This document shows positions 23,401 through 30,289 of a stretch of DNA of 64,000 bases, one piece after another (the stretch's first letter is position 1; each line of letters starts with the position of its first letter). The position numbers were made by a program, and so were the translations under genes. The notes beneath the pieces are model-generated. The model did not search any database. It was not told the DNA's origin and worked only from the letters and a program-made list of their open reading frames with translations. This DNA comes from Micromonospora eburnea. GTDB taxonomy: Bacteria > Actinomycetota > Actinomycetes > Mycobacteriales > Micromonosporaceae. The stretch spans positions 5,394,001 through 5,458,000 of the forward strand of contig NZ_FMHY01000002.1 in assembly GCF_900090225.1 (NCBI RefSeq), written 5' to 3'.

Positions 23401-25775
23401 AGGATGCGGACGCCTGGTTCCGGCCGGCTCGTCCCGCGCCGAGGCCGGCCAACGAGGCCGGGACCAGCCCGACGCCGCATACCGAGCCGAAACCCGCGCC
23501 GCCCGACGGGCATGCCGAGTCGGGGCGACCGACCAGCCCACCGCCAGCCGGGCAGGACCCGGCCGGCCGACTGACCGGCGTACCGCCGGCCGGGCCGACA
23601 GCCACGGCGTTCGAGCCCGCCGCAGCCGGTTCGGGAGTACCGACCGGCAGGCGGTACGAGGAGCCCCAGCCACCGGAGCGTGTCCCGGCCGACGCCGAGC
23701 CCACCGTCGGCCCGATCCCGCCGGCCGGCCGGGGCGACGCCCGGGAAGCCGTCCGGCCCACCTCGGACCCGGGCGTGCCCTCCGCCCCGCCCGGGTCCGG
23801 GCCACCCGCTCCGGACGCCGTGCCAGCCGGCCAGGTGTCCCCGGCCGCCGTGCCCGCCGAACCACCGGTATCGGCCCCACCGGCCCAGATGTCTGCGCCG
23901 CCGACTCATTCGGCACCGGCCCCGGCCGCCCAGCCGGCGTCGGCACCACCCGCACAGATCTCTGTGCCTTCGGCACCCGCCGAGGCGGCGGCAGACGCGC
24001 CGGTGTCGGCACCCCCCGCACAGGTCTCCGCACCGCCGGCACCCCCCGAGCCGGTGTCCGCGCCACCGGCGCAGGTCACCGGACCCCCGGCACCGGACGA
24101 GGCCGTGCCCACACCCCCCGCACAGGTCTCCGCACCACCGGCACCCCCCGAACCGGTGTCCGCGCCACCGACGCAGGTCACCGGGCCCCCGGCACCGGAC
24201 GAACCGGCAACGGACGAAGCCGTGCCCGCACCACCCGTGTCCGGGCCGCCGGAACCGCGCGAGCCGGTGCCTGCGGCACCACCCGCACAGATCACCGGGC
24301 CCCCGGCACCGGACGAGCCGACAGCGGACGAACCGGTGTCGGCACCCCCCGCACAGGTCTCCGCACCACCGGCACCCCCCGAACCGGTGTCCGCGCCACC
24401 CGTACAGGTCTCCGGGCCCCCAGCGTCGGAGGGCACGGCCGAGGTCGAGCCGCGGAAGGACCGCCCGGCGGACCCGGAGCAGGCGCTGGCCGCGATCCGG
24501 TGGCGGCTGCATCCGGAGAAGCTGCGCGAGGAGGCCCCCGATCCGGAGGCGCTGCGCGAGATCCGGGACGGGCTCACCACGAAGCTCGACAGCGCGTTGG
24601 ACAACCGCACCCGTGCCCGGCTGCTGAGCCTGCGGTCGGTGGCCGCCCGGATCCTCAACGACCTGGACGACGCCCTCGACGACGCGCGGCTCGCCCTGAC
24701 GTACGCGGAGGCCACCGGCGAGTTGCGGCGGACCACGCTGGCCCGCGCGCGGCTGGCCGAGGTGCTGCGTTGGCGGGGCGATCACGCGGAGGCCGACCGG
24801 CTCTTCGCCGAGGCCAATTCGCCGGAGTTGCCGGACCGGCTGCGCGCGGCGCTACACGAGCACGCCGGCCGGTCCTGCTTCGACCAGGGCCGGCTGACCG
24901 AGGCGTGCCTGCACTTCGAGCGGGCGCTGGACCTGCGCCAGGGTGAGGACGCCGAGTTGAACGCGCGTACGGCGGTCGCGCTGGACGCGGTCGCGGTGCG
25001 GGCGGCGGCCGACGGCTTCGGTCCGAAGCCACGGACCCGGGAAGCGATCCTCGGCGAGGAGCGGTACCCGGTGCCCACCTTCGACGAGGAGCGGGAACTC
25101 TGGGGGTACGCGGACGCCGAGGGTGAGCTGGTGATCGACCACCGGTACGCCGAGGTGCAGCCCTTCCACGAGGGTGTGGCCTGGGTACGCCGCCCGGAGG
25201 CGTCCCGCTGGGCGCTGATCAACACCACCGGCGCGGCGCTGATCGAGGCGAACAACGGCTACCGGGGGGTGGCCGCGTTCTCCGAGGGGCTGGCCTGGGT
25301 GTCGATGGACGGCAAGAGCCGATGGATGGCGATCGACCCGACCAACATCGTGCGGATCCCGCCCGGGTACGAGGACGCCCGGCCGTTCCGGGGCGGCCTG
25401 GCGGCGGTCCGCCAGAACGGCGGCTGGGGCGCGGTCGACCAGGACGGTCAGCTCGTCGTGCCGACCCGGTTCCACGGTATGGCCACCGCCCTGGCCGACG
25501 GCCGGTACGTGGACGGCTTCACCGAGGAGGGCCTGGCCGTGGTGGAGATGGCCGGCCACCGGGGCGTGGTGGACCGGACCGGCCGAATCCTGGTCGATCC
25601 GGCGTACCCGGTGCTGGTCGTACACCCGGTCGCCTTCCTGGTCCGGGACGGCTCGGGCCGCTGGGGCGCGCTGGACCGGCGGGGTGAGCCACTGATCGAC
25701 CCGGTGCACCCGAGCCGCGCCGCGGTGGTCGCGGAGATCGAGAAACTGCTCGCCGACACCAGCCCGGTGCTCTGA
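20493..25775 (+). CDS. Giant Pro-rich, TPR and WG-repeat protein
   Basis: The 1760-residue protein has no signal peptide. Residues 1-1310 or so are low complexity (Pro, Arg, Ala, Asp), built from repeats: PVSPAGPDxRRG units (about 72-128), ERREPGFDxPA units (about 305-348), RVDAA units (about 722-748) and SAPPAQVSAPPAPPEP units (about 1130-1310). Residues about 1330-1500 form TPR-like helices (LLSLRSVAARILNDLDDALDDARLALTYAEA). Residues 1525-1750 are WG/KWG repeats (RELWGYADAEGELVIDHRYAEVQPF..., GWGAVDQDGQLVVPTRF, RWGALDRRGEPLIDP). WG repeats are beta-hairpin units of unknown function in bacteria. A scaffold role is a guess. ATG 20493 overlaps a short upstream frame. Confidence 0.75.
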   Translation: MSGWDRWHEPAEASWALEPTHEWRPQFPGQRYPGDIGIEHLTPSAPRGRATVVGRAEVRPVSPAPGHGDAYPVSPAGPDVRRGIHPVSPAGPDERRGTYPVSPAGPDARRGIHPVSPAGPDERRGTYPVSPAAGDRSGGHPAHSGPGERRAYPDGRGWDEPRVDERRPRAERHTPGDGRDGVPRHGPAPQFGDRYDPRGPDRARTAGWPDDRSDQRWVRPEPGRRMPPPDTDSRRPVSPVAEPGWLPEPDEFPHRPQPRPGRSEQRRGTPDGPPTAVPRGPMDRRDPGADHLADRRGHGFDGRGERREPGFDRPAERREPGFDRPAERREPGFDGPAERREPGFDGPPRREPDPRREAAARADLRPTAPTTPDDHGRPLDPQRGEPGRHGGPRPGRYGPDERWDGRRPPSDGARPGAGEWPVVERRPRTEPAAYQPDEWQRPVGPGRPGPDGRPARPADEAVPRYDGRRPEPVGRHEPVGRPEPVRPRPPEDRYRPEDRSIGRPQPQERQGRPEEWRGRPAEVGPDRRDDVRERPPTPARPDGMRDRPATPPAPRPEDVRERSVAPAPAGPDEVRRPPVEPVGRPQPRPVPPAQGAPTSGVPAFHPPVSRGPGAPVSGVPVSGTPASAGPAPSAPVSGVPASGVPASGAPASGARPHSAAPAARDRSERPDTPNSAPPAADPRMDSRTAPAGGNPGPGGAARPPAPAAERPAPVVGDERSVRVDAARVDAARVDAARVDAARVDAARVDPPRPAAVPPGVASPTRPVSGPPAPESAPPRPPVPQSAQAPAPPARPVDAPASDGPRHPAPAAARRPSEPAGLDLFTPAKSRPTDVPVSGVPAASGNAPVPAPPAVPGAVPAPPAVSEAVPAVPGAVPAAAPMPTAARPEAATAPSDGRATAPAEAPRQPAVDPWPGTPDTPTSPQAVDGVAGPASTPSLLESADRAGEAVRAPGAHDGPAAEPSAARGTDQDADAWFRPARPAPRPANEAGTSPTPHTEPKPAPPDGHAESGRPTSPPPAGQDPAGRLTGVPPAGPTATAFEPAAAGSGVPTGRRYEEPQPPERVPADAEPTVGPIPPAGRGDAREAVRPTSDPGVPSAPPGSGPPAPDAVPAGQVSPAAVPAEPPVSAPPAQMSAPPTHSAPAPAAQPASAPPAQISVPSAPAEAAADAPVSAPPAQVSAPPAPPEPVSAPPAQVTGPPAPDEAVPTPPAQVSAPPAPPEPVSAPPTQVTGPPAPDEPATDEAVPAPPVSGPPEPREPVPAAPPAQITGPPAPDEPTADEPVSAPPAQVSAPPAPPEPVSAPPVQVSGPPASEGTAEVEPRKDRPADPEQALAAIRWRLHPEKLREEAPDPEALREIRDGLTTKLDSALDNRTRARLLSLRSVAARILNDLDDALDDARLALTYAEATGELRRTTLARARLAEVLRWRGDHAEADRLFAEANSPELPDRLRAALHEHAGRSCFDQGRLTEACLHFERALDLRQGEDAELNARTAVALDAVAVRAAADGFGPKPRTREAILGEERYPVPTFDEERELWGYADAEGELVIDHRYAEVQPFHEGVAWVRRPEASRWALINTTGAALIEANNGYRGVAAFSEGLAWVSMDGKSRWMAIDPTNIVRIPPGYEDARPFRGGLAAVRQNGGWGAVDQDGQLVVPTRFHGMATALADGRYVDGFTEEGLAVVEMAGHRGVVDRTGRILVDPAYPVLVVHPVAFLVRDGSGRWGALDRRGEPLIDPVHPSRAAVVAEIEKLLADTSPVL
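20706..20873. repeat. Four tandem 42-bp coding repeats
   Basis: Four in-frame units of 14 residues (PVSPAGPDxRRGxx) follow each other, with alternating versions (IH and TY endings), so the array also has an 84-bp higher-order period. Confidence 0.85.
21405..21536. repeat. Four tandem 33-bp coding repeats
   Basis: Units begin GAGCGACGCGAACC at 21405, 21438, 21471 and 21504 and encode ERREPGFDxPA. Adjacent copies are paired (1 with 2, 3 with 4), suggesting stepwise duplication. Confidence 0.85.
22656..22740. repeat. Five and a half tandem 15-bp repeats
   Basis: Five perfect copies of CGGGTCGACGCAGCA (22656-22730) plus a partial sixth encode RVDAA. Identity between copies is complete, so this in-frame microsatellite is a good candidate for length variation between strains. 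Confidence 0.9.
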
Positions 25776-25868
25776 CCCGTGGCGATGGGCCGGACGGGCC
25801 GGCTCGGGCGCGAAACGCCGTGTGGCGGCCACCACGCCGCCAAACCGGAGATCATGATCGGTCCGGAC

Positions 25869-25874
25869 TAGGGT
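25869..25874 (+). promoter_or_regulatory. -10 box TAGGGT, leaderless start
   Basis: TAGGGT ends six bases before ATG 25881 of the aldo/keto reductase gene; there is no ribosome site. Confidence 0.55.
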
Positions 25875-25880
25875 CTGGGC

Positions 25881-26879
25881 ATGGAATTCCGACACCTAGG
25901 CCGCTCGGGCCTGATGGTCAGCGAGATCTCGTACGGCAACTGGATCACCCACGGTTCGCAGGTCGAAGAGGAAGCGGCGATCGCCTGCGTGCGGGCCGCC
26001 CTGGAGACCGGCATCACCACGTTCGACACCGCCGACGTGTACGCCGGCACGAGGGCCGAGGAGGTGCTCGGCCGCGCGCTGAAGGGCGAGCGGCGCGCGG
26101 GGCTGGAGATCTTCACCAAGGTCTACTGGCCGACCGGTCCCGGTCGCAACGACCGCGGGCTGTCCCGCAAGCACATCATGGAGTCGATCAACGGCTCGCT
26201 GCGCCGCCTGCAGACCGACTACGTGGACCTCTACCAGGCCCACCGGTACGACTACAGCACGCCGCTGGAAGAGACGATGGAGGCGTTCGCCGACGTCGTG
26301 CACTCCGGCAAGGCGCACTACATCGGCGTCTCGGAGTGGAAGGCGTCGCAGATCCGCGAGGCCCACCAGCTCGCCCGCGAGCTGCGTATCCCGCTGGTCT
26401 CCAGCCAGCCGCAGTACTCGATGCTGTGGCGGGTCATCGAGGCCGAGGTGATCCCCACCTCCGAGGAGCTGGGCATCGGCCAGATCGTCTGGTCGCCGAT
26501 GGCCCAGGGCGTCCTGTCCGGCAAGTACCTGCCGGGCCAGCCGCCGCCGGCCGGTTCCCGGGCCACCGACGAGAAGTCGGGTGCCGGGTTCATCGCCAAG
26601 TGGCTCGGCGACGAGGTGCTCACCCGGGTGCAGCGGCTCAAGCCCCTCGCGGAGCAGGCCGGGCTGACCATGCCGCAGCTCGCCATCGCCTGGGTGCTGC
26701 AGAACCCGAACGTCTCCTCGGCGATCGTCGGGGCGTCCCGGCCCGAGCAGGTGTACGACAACGTGAAGGCGGCGGGTGTCAAGCTCGACGCCGACCTGCT
26801 CAAGGCGATCGACGAGATCGTCGAGCCGGTCACCGAGCGGGACCCGGCGAAGACCGAGTCCCCCGCCCAGCGCCCGTGA
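25881..26879 (+). CDS. Aldo/keto reductase (potassium-channel beta-subunit-like)
   Basis: A 332-residue NADPH-dependent oxidoreductase with a TIM-barrel. Visible are FDTADVYAGTRAEEVLGRAL (catalytic Asp and Tyr), the Lys in EIFTKVYWPTG and QAHRYDYSTPLEETM (His). The C-terminal cofactor segment is SSAIVGASRPEQVYDN. The sequence begins MEFRHLGRSGLMVSEISYGNW, typical of the Kv-beta/YghZ-like AKR group. The substrate is unknown. The transcript seems leaderless (TAGGGT, 6 nt, ATG). A strong bidirectional terminator follows. Confidence 0.9.
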   Translation: MEFRHLGRSGLMVSEISYGNWITHGSQVEEEAAIACVRAALETGITTFDTADVYAGTRAEEVLGRALKGERRAGLEIFTKVYWPTGPGRNDRGLSRKHIMESINGSLRRLQTDYVDLYQAHRYDYSTPLEETMEAFADVVHSGKAHYIGVSEWKASQIREAHQLARELRIPLVSSQPQYSMLWRVIEAEVIPTSEELGIGQIVWSPMAQGVLSGKYLPGQPPPAGSRATDEKSGAGFIAKWLGDEVLTRVQRLKPLAEQAGLTMPQLAIAWVLQNPNVSSAIVGASRPEQVYDNVKAAGVKLDADLLKAIDEIVEPVTERDPAKTESPAQRP

Positions 26880-26885
26880 CGGGTG

Positions 26886-26922
26886 CCCGGTCCGGTCGGC
26901 GCGGCACGCCGGCCGGACCGGG
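26886..26922. terminator. Bidirectional terminator hairpin
   Basis: A 16-bp stem with one G-U pair (26886-26901 and 26907-26922, 5-nt loop) lies between the convergent aldo/keto reductase and site-2 protease genes. Confidence 0.85.
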
Positions 26923-26966
26923 TCCGGCGTATCCCACCGGACCTGGGCTCGGCTCACCGTAGTGGA

Positions 26967-27764
26967 TCAGCCCTGCCAGAAGCGGATCAGCTCAAGGCCG
27001 AGCAGGTAGAGGCCGGGCGACAGGCCGAGCAGGTCAGCGAGCCAGAAGACCGCGTCGAAGAAGCGGCCGCCGATCGCCGGGTTCCAGAGCAGCGCGAAGA
27101 GCAGGATGAAGCCGAACGGGGCGAACAGGTCGTACATCCGGCGGTACTGCGGGCTGAGCCACGGCTGGATCATGTTGCCGCCGTCCAGCCCCGGCACCGG
27201 CAGCAGGTTGAGCACACTGGCGGTGAGCTGGAGGAACGCCAGCAGGCCCAGCCCGGCCCAGAACTCCGTCGGGCCGGCCACGCCGGGGCCGATCAGCAGC
27301 GCCGCCACCAGCAGCAGGGTGAACAGCACGTTGGTGGCCGGGCCGGCCAGGCTGACCAGGGTGTGCCGGAGCCGGCCGGGGATGGCGTGCCGGTCCACCC
27401 AGACCGCGCCACCGGGCAGGCCGATGCCGCCGAGCAGCACCACGATCACCGGCAGCACGATCGACAGCAGCGGGTTGGTGTACTTGAACGGATTGAGCGT
27501 CAGGTAGCCCCGGTGGGCGATGTCCCGGTCCCCGGACCGGTACGCGACCACCGCGTGGGCGTACTCGTGCAGGCAGAGCGAGACCAGCCAGCCCGAGACC
27601 ACGAACAGGAAGACGTCGAACCGGACGTTGCCGAACCGCTGCCAGGTCAGCGCGCCGCTGGTCACGAAGAGCGCGACCAGCGCGAGGAAGACCGGGCTGG
27701 GCCGGAAGGCCGCCCGGGGCACCCCGAGCACCAGCGGCTCGCCCGGGCGGTCGTGGCCCGTCAT
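26967..27764 (-). CDS. Site-2 protease family membrane metalloprotease (M50)
   Basis: A 265-residue polytopic protein with the zinc motif H-E-Y-A-H in the helix SLCLHEYAHAVVAYRSGD (about residues 65-69). The second metal-ligand motif is NLLPVPGLDGG near residue 190. This is the compact, PDZ-less form of M50 proteases, common in bacteria. Substrates are unknown; relatives cut membrane-bound regulators such as anti-sigma factors. ATG 27764 overlaps the stop of the small upstream gene (ATGA), so the two are co-translated. Confidence 0.88.
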   Translation of the reverse strand: MTGHDRPGEPLVLGVPRAAFRPSPVFLALVALFVTSGALTWQRFGNVRFDVFLFVVSGWLVSLCLHEYAHAVVAYRSGDRDIAHRGYLTLNPFKYTNPLLSIVLPVIVVLLGGIGLPGGAVWVDRHAIPGRLRHTLVSLAGPATNVLFTLLLVAALLIGPGVAGPTEFWAGLGLLAFLQLTASVLNLLPVPGLDGGNMIQPWLSPQYRRMYDLFAPFGFILLFALLWNPAIGGRFFDAVFWLADLLGLSPGLYLLGLELIRFWQG

Positions 27765-27961
27765 CCGGCCGGGGGCAGCAGGCTCATCCGGTATTCCACC
27801 CGGTCGTCCTCGACGAGCGCGACGGAGGTGACGCCGGACGCCGCGAGTTCCCGCCAGGTCTGGCCGACCCACGATTCGGCGTCCGCCTGGCTGCCGAACG
27901 ACTCGCTCGGCCCGTCGACCGACTCGCCGTTCGCGCCCTCGTACCGCCAGCTCCACGCCAT
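27761..27961 (-). CDS. Small conserved actinobacterial protein, unknown function
   Basis: A 66-residue soluble protein (MAWSWRYEGANGESVDGPSE... RVEYRMSLLPPAG). Its layout, with FGSQADAESWVGQTWRELAASGV, suggests an alpha/beta mini-domain. I recognise it only as a small conserved protein of this lineage. It is translationally coupled to the site-2 protease gene (ATGA overlap), so it may assist or regulate that protease; this is inference from position. Confidence 0.65.
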   Translation of the reverse strand: MAWSWRYEGANGESVDGPSESFGSQADAESWVGQTWRELAASGVTSVALVEDDRVEYRMSLLPPAG

Positions 27962-28093
27962 GCCGCGTCTCCCCTCGCCGCCGTCGCCCCCTGGGGGCCG
28001 GACCCCGCAAGCGTAGTCGGCCGAACCGCGATCGGCCCGCCCACCACGGGCCGGAGGGCACCCCGGTGGATCATGCCCCGGGTCGACGGCCGG

Positions 28094-28099
28094 TACGGT
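28094..28099 (+). promoter_or_regulatory. -10 box TACGGT, leaderless start of kinase gene
   Basis: TACGGT ends six bases before GTG 28106. This decides the start over an upstream ATG at 28073, which would precede the predicted transcript. Confidence 0.55.
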
Positions 28100-28105
28100 G
28101 ACCCG

Positions 28106-30214
28106 GTGCTGACTCGAGGAGTGGTACTCAGCGATCGCTATCTGCTGAGCGAACGCATCGCGACCGGTGGCATGGGGGCCGTCTGGAAGTGCACCGACAC
28201 ACTGCTCGGCCGCGAGGTCGCGGTGAAGGTGCTGCTGCCGTCGCTGGTCGCCGATCCGGAGTTCACCACCCGCTTCCATGCCGAGGCCCGGATGATGGCC
28301 GCGCTGCGCCACCCGGGCATCGTGCAGGTGCACGATTTCGGCTCCGCCACGCTGGCCGACGGCAGCCAGGTCAGCTACCTGGTCATGGAGTACGTCGACG
28401 GCGAGCCGCTGGTGACGTGGATCCGGCGCGCCGGCCGGCTCGACCCGGCGTCCACCATGTCGGTGGTGGCACAGGCCGGGCACGCGCTGCACGCCGCCCA
28501 CCTCGCCGGGATCGTGCACCGTGACGTCAAGCCCGGCAACCTGATGGTCAAGCGGGACGGCACGGTGGTGCTGGTCGACTTCGGCATCGCCCGGGCCAGC
28601 ACCATGGCGGGGATCACCGCCGCCCACATGGTGCTCGGCACCGCCTCGTACATGTCTCCGGAGCAGGCCACCGGCCAGCGCGTCGCGCCGGCCACCGACG
28701 TCTACGCGCTCGGCGCGGTCGCGTACTTCTGCCTCGCCGGCCGGCCGCCCTTCGAGGGGGAGAACCCGCTCCAGGTGGCGATGCGGCACGCCCAGGACGC
28801 GCCGCCGCCGCTGCCGGCGGACACTCCCCCGGCGGTGGTCGAGTTGGTCCACCGGGCGCTGGCGAAGAGCCCCGGCGACCGGTACCCGAGCGCGGTCGCC
28901 ATGGCCGAGGCCGCCCAGGACGCCCGGGACGCCACCCTGGCCAGCATCCCCGTCCCGCCCCGGCCGCCGTGGGCGGTGGCCGGCCCGGCCGTACCGGGGC
29001 CCGCCGCGCTGCCGACGCCCGCTCCCGGTCCGACCGACCCCGACCACTCCGGGGGTACGCCGTCCGACGCCGCCGCCCCCGCGGGGTCGCCGGCCGGTCC
29101 GGGCCGAGCCGAGCCCGCCGATCCGCCATCCGCCCGCACCGGCGCGCAGACTCCCGCCGGCGCTACCCCCGCGGCTCAGCCACCCGTCGGCCCCCCGCCG
29201 GTCGGTTACGGCGCTCAGCCACCCACCGGACCCCCGCCGGTCGGTTCGGGCGCGCAGCCACCCGCCGGACCCCCGCCGGCCGGCTTGGGCGCTCAGCCAC
29301 CCGCCGGACCCCCGCCGGTCGGTTTGGGCGCTCAGCCAGCCGCCGGGCCACCGCCGGCCCTTCCCGCCTGGTCGGTCGGCGTGGCGCATCCCGGCCAGCC
29401 CGGTACGCGCCCCGGCGGGTACGGCCCGGAGCAGGACCAACACCCCGGCTCCGGCGTACCGCAGACGTTGGAGGAGCGGGCAAGCCGACCCGGGCGGGGA
29501 CGGATCCTCGCCCTGGTCGGGGCGGCCGGCGTCGTTCTGGCGCTCGCGGTGACGGGGGCCGTGATTGCGCTGCGTTCCCCCGACGACGTACCGCCGGACC
29601 GCCCGGCCGCGCTGACCGGCGAGTCCGCGACCGCCGACCCGGAGCAGTCGGAACAGCCGGAACAGCCGGAGCTGACCGCGTCGCCGGGCACGGAGGGCTC
29701 ACCCGAGCCGACGCCGAGCGGTTCCGCCGGGCCGGTCAGCCGGTCGCCGTCGGCTCCCCCGAGCCGCCCCTCGAAGCCGGGTGACCCCACCCCGTCGGCG
29801 GGCACGTCGGCGCCACCGACCACCGCCGCCACCGGCTCGCCGAAGCCGGCGGGCACGACCAGCGCCCCGCAGAAGCCCAATCCCTACACTGCGGCGCAGG
29901 CGTGCGGCAGCGGCTACCAGGTGATCGACTCGGCGACGCTGACCGCGAACGGAACCCGCAAGGGCCGGGTCTACCTGCTCTACAACTCGGCCAACGGATA
30001 CAACTGCGTGGTCACCCTCAAGGACTACGACGTCGGCCGGGCCACTTCCGTGTCGGCGTACCTGGAGGTGCAGGGGAGCACCCGTAAGGCGGACAGCGGG
30101 TCGTTCTCGTACTACGCCGGACCGGTCCGGGTCGCCGCGGCCAAGAAGTGCGTGAAGTGGGGCGGGTCGACCGGCGGGGCCAGCTACAACAGCGCGTTCG
30201 AGCACTGCGGCTGA
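28106..30214 (+). CDS. Transmembrane Ser/Thr protein kinase with SapA-like extracellular module
   Basis: A 702-residue PknB-type kinase. The kinase domain (about residues 8-275) has the Gly-rich loop IATGGMGAVW, Lys41, H138-R139-D140 with VKPGN, D158-F-G and MSPEQA. A Pro-rich linker with five 13-residue repeats follows. One transmembrane helix (about 470-490, ILALVGAAGVVLALAVTGAV) precedes a Ser/Pro/Thr-rich stalk. The outer C-terminal module starts at about residue 597 (ACGSGYQVIDS) and ends SAFEHCG. It matches the C-terminal module of the M23 peptidase at 5.76 kb, including four cysteines, so it may sense a wall or extracellular ligand. Confidence 0.9.
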   Translation: MLTRGVVLSDRYLLSERIATGGMGAVWKCTDTLLGREVAVKVLLPSLVADPEFTTRFHAEARMMAALRHPGIVQVHDFGSATLADGSQVSYLVMEYVDGEPLVTWIRRAGRLDPASTMSVVAQAGHALHAAHLAGIVHRDVKPGNLMVKRDGTVVLVDFGIARASTMAGITAAHMVLGTASYMSPEQATGQRVAPATDVYALGAVAYFCLAGRPPFEGENPLQVAMRHAQDAPPPLPADTPPAVVELVHRALAKSPGDRYPSAVAMAEAAQDARDATLASIPVPPRPPWAVAGPAVPGPAALPTPAPGPTDPDHSGGTPSDAAAPAGSPAGPGRAEPADPPSARTGAQTPAGATPAAQPPVGPPPVGYGAQPPTGPPPVGSGAQPPAGPPPAGLGAQPPAGPPPVGLGAQPAAGPPPALPAWSVGVAHPGQPGTRPGGYGPEQDQHPGSGVPQTLEERASRPGRGRILALVGAAGVVLALAVTGAVIALRSPDDVPPDRPAALTGESATADPEQSEQPEQPELTASPGTEGSPEPTPSGSAGPVSRSPSAPPSRPSKPGDPTPSAGTSAPPTTAATGSPKPAGTTSAPQKPNPYTAAQACGSGYQVIDSATLTANGTRKGRVYLLYNSANGYNCVVTLKDYDVGRATSVSAYLEVQGSTRKADSGSFSYYAGPVRVAAAKKCVKWGGSTGGASYNSAFEHCG
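29174..29358. repeat. Five tandem 39-bp coding repeats in the kinase linker
   Basis: Units begin at 29174, 29213, 29252, 29291 and 29330 and encode AQPPxGPPPxGxG. They form a Pro-rich juxtamembrane linker on the cytoplasmic side. Confidence 0.85.
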
Positions 30215-30277
30215 CCCGCCGCCGGCGTCGCGCCCCTCCGGGTACGGGGCGGGAGGCGGCGAACCGCCGGACGGCTT

Positions 30278-30283
30278 TAAGGT
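30278..30283 (+). promoter_or_regulatory. -10 box TAAGGT, leaderless start of cobU-cobT
   Basis: TAAGGT ends six bases before ATG 30290, with no ribosome site. I saw no cobalamin riboswitch consensus in the short region upstream. Confidence 0.55.
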
Positions 30284-30289
30284 ACGGGC

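Noticed and set aside
20770..23574. 934-residue open frame on the plus strand inside the giant gene
   Set aside because: It is a +1 frame of the high-GC repeat region; its product is Arg/Pro/Thr-rich without domains, while the 20493 frame holds recognisable TPR and WG regions and consistent repeats.
30222..30262. Terminator between the kinase and cobU-cobT
   Set aside because: Only a six-base CGCCCC/GGGGCG stem is found with poor extension; too weak to list as a terminator.
30215..30289. Cobalamin riboswitch upstream of cobU-cobT
   Set aside because: The gap is only 75 bp, no B12-box consensus is visible, and the promoter predicts a leaderless transcript.
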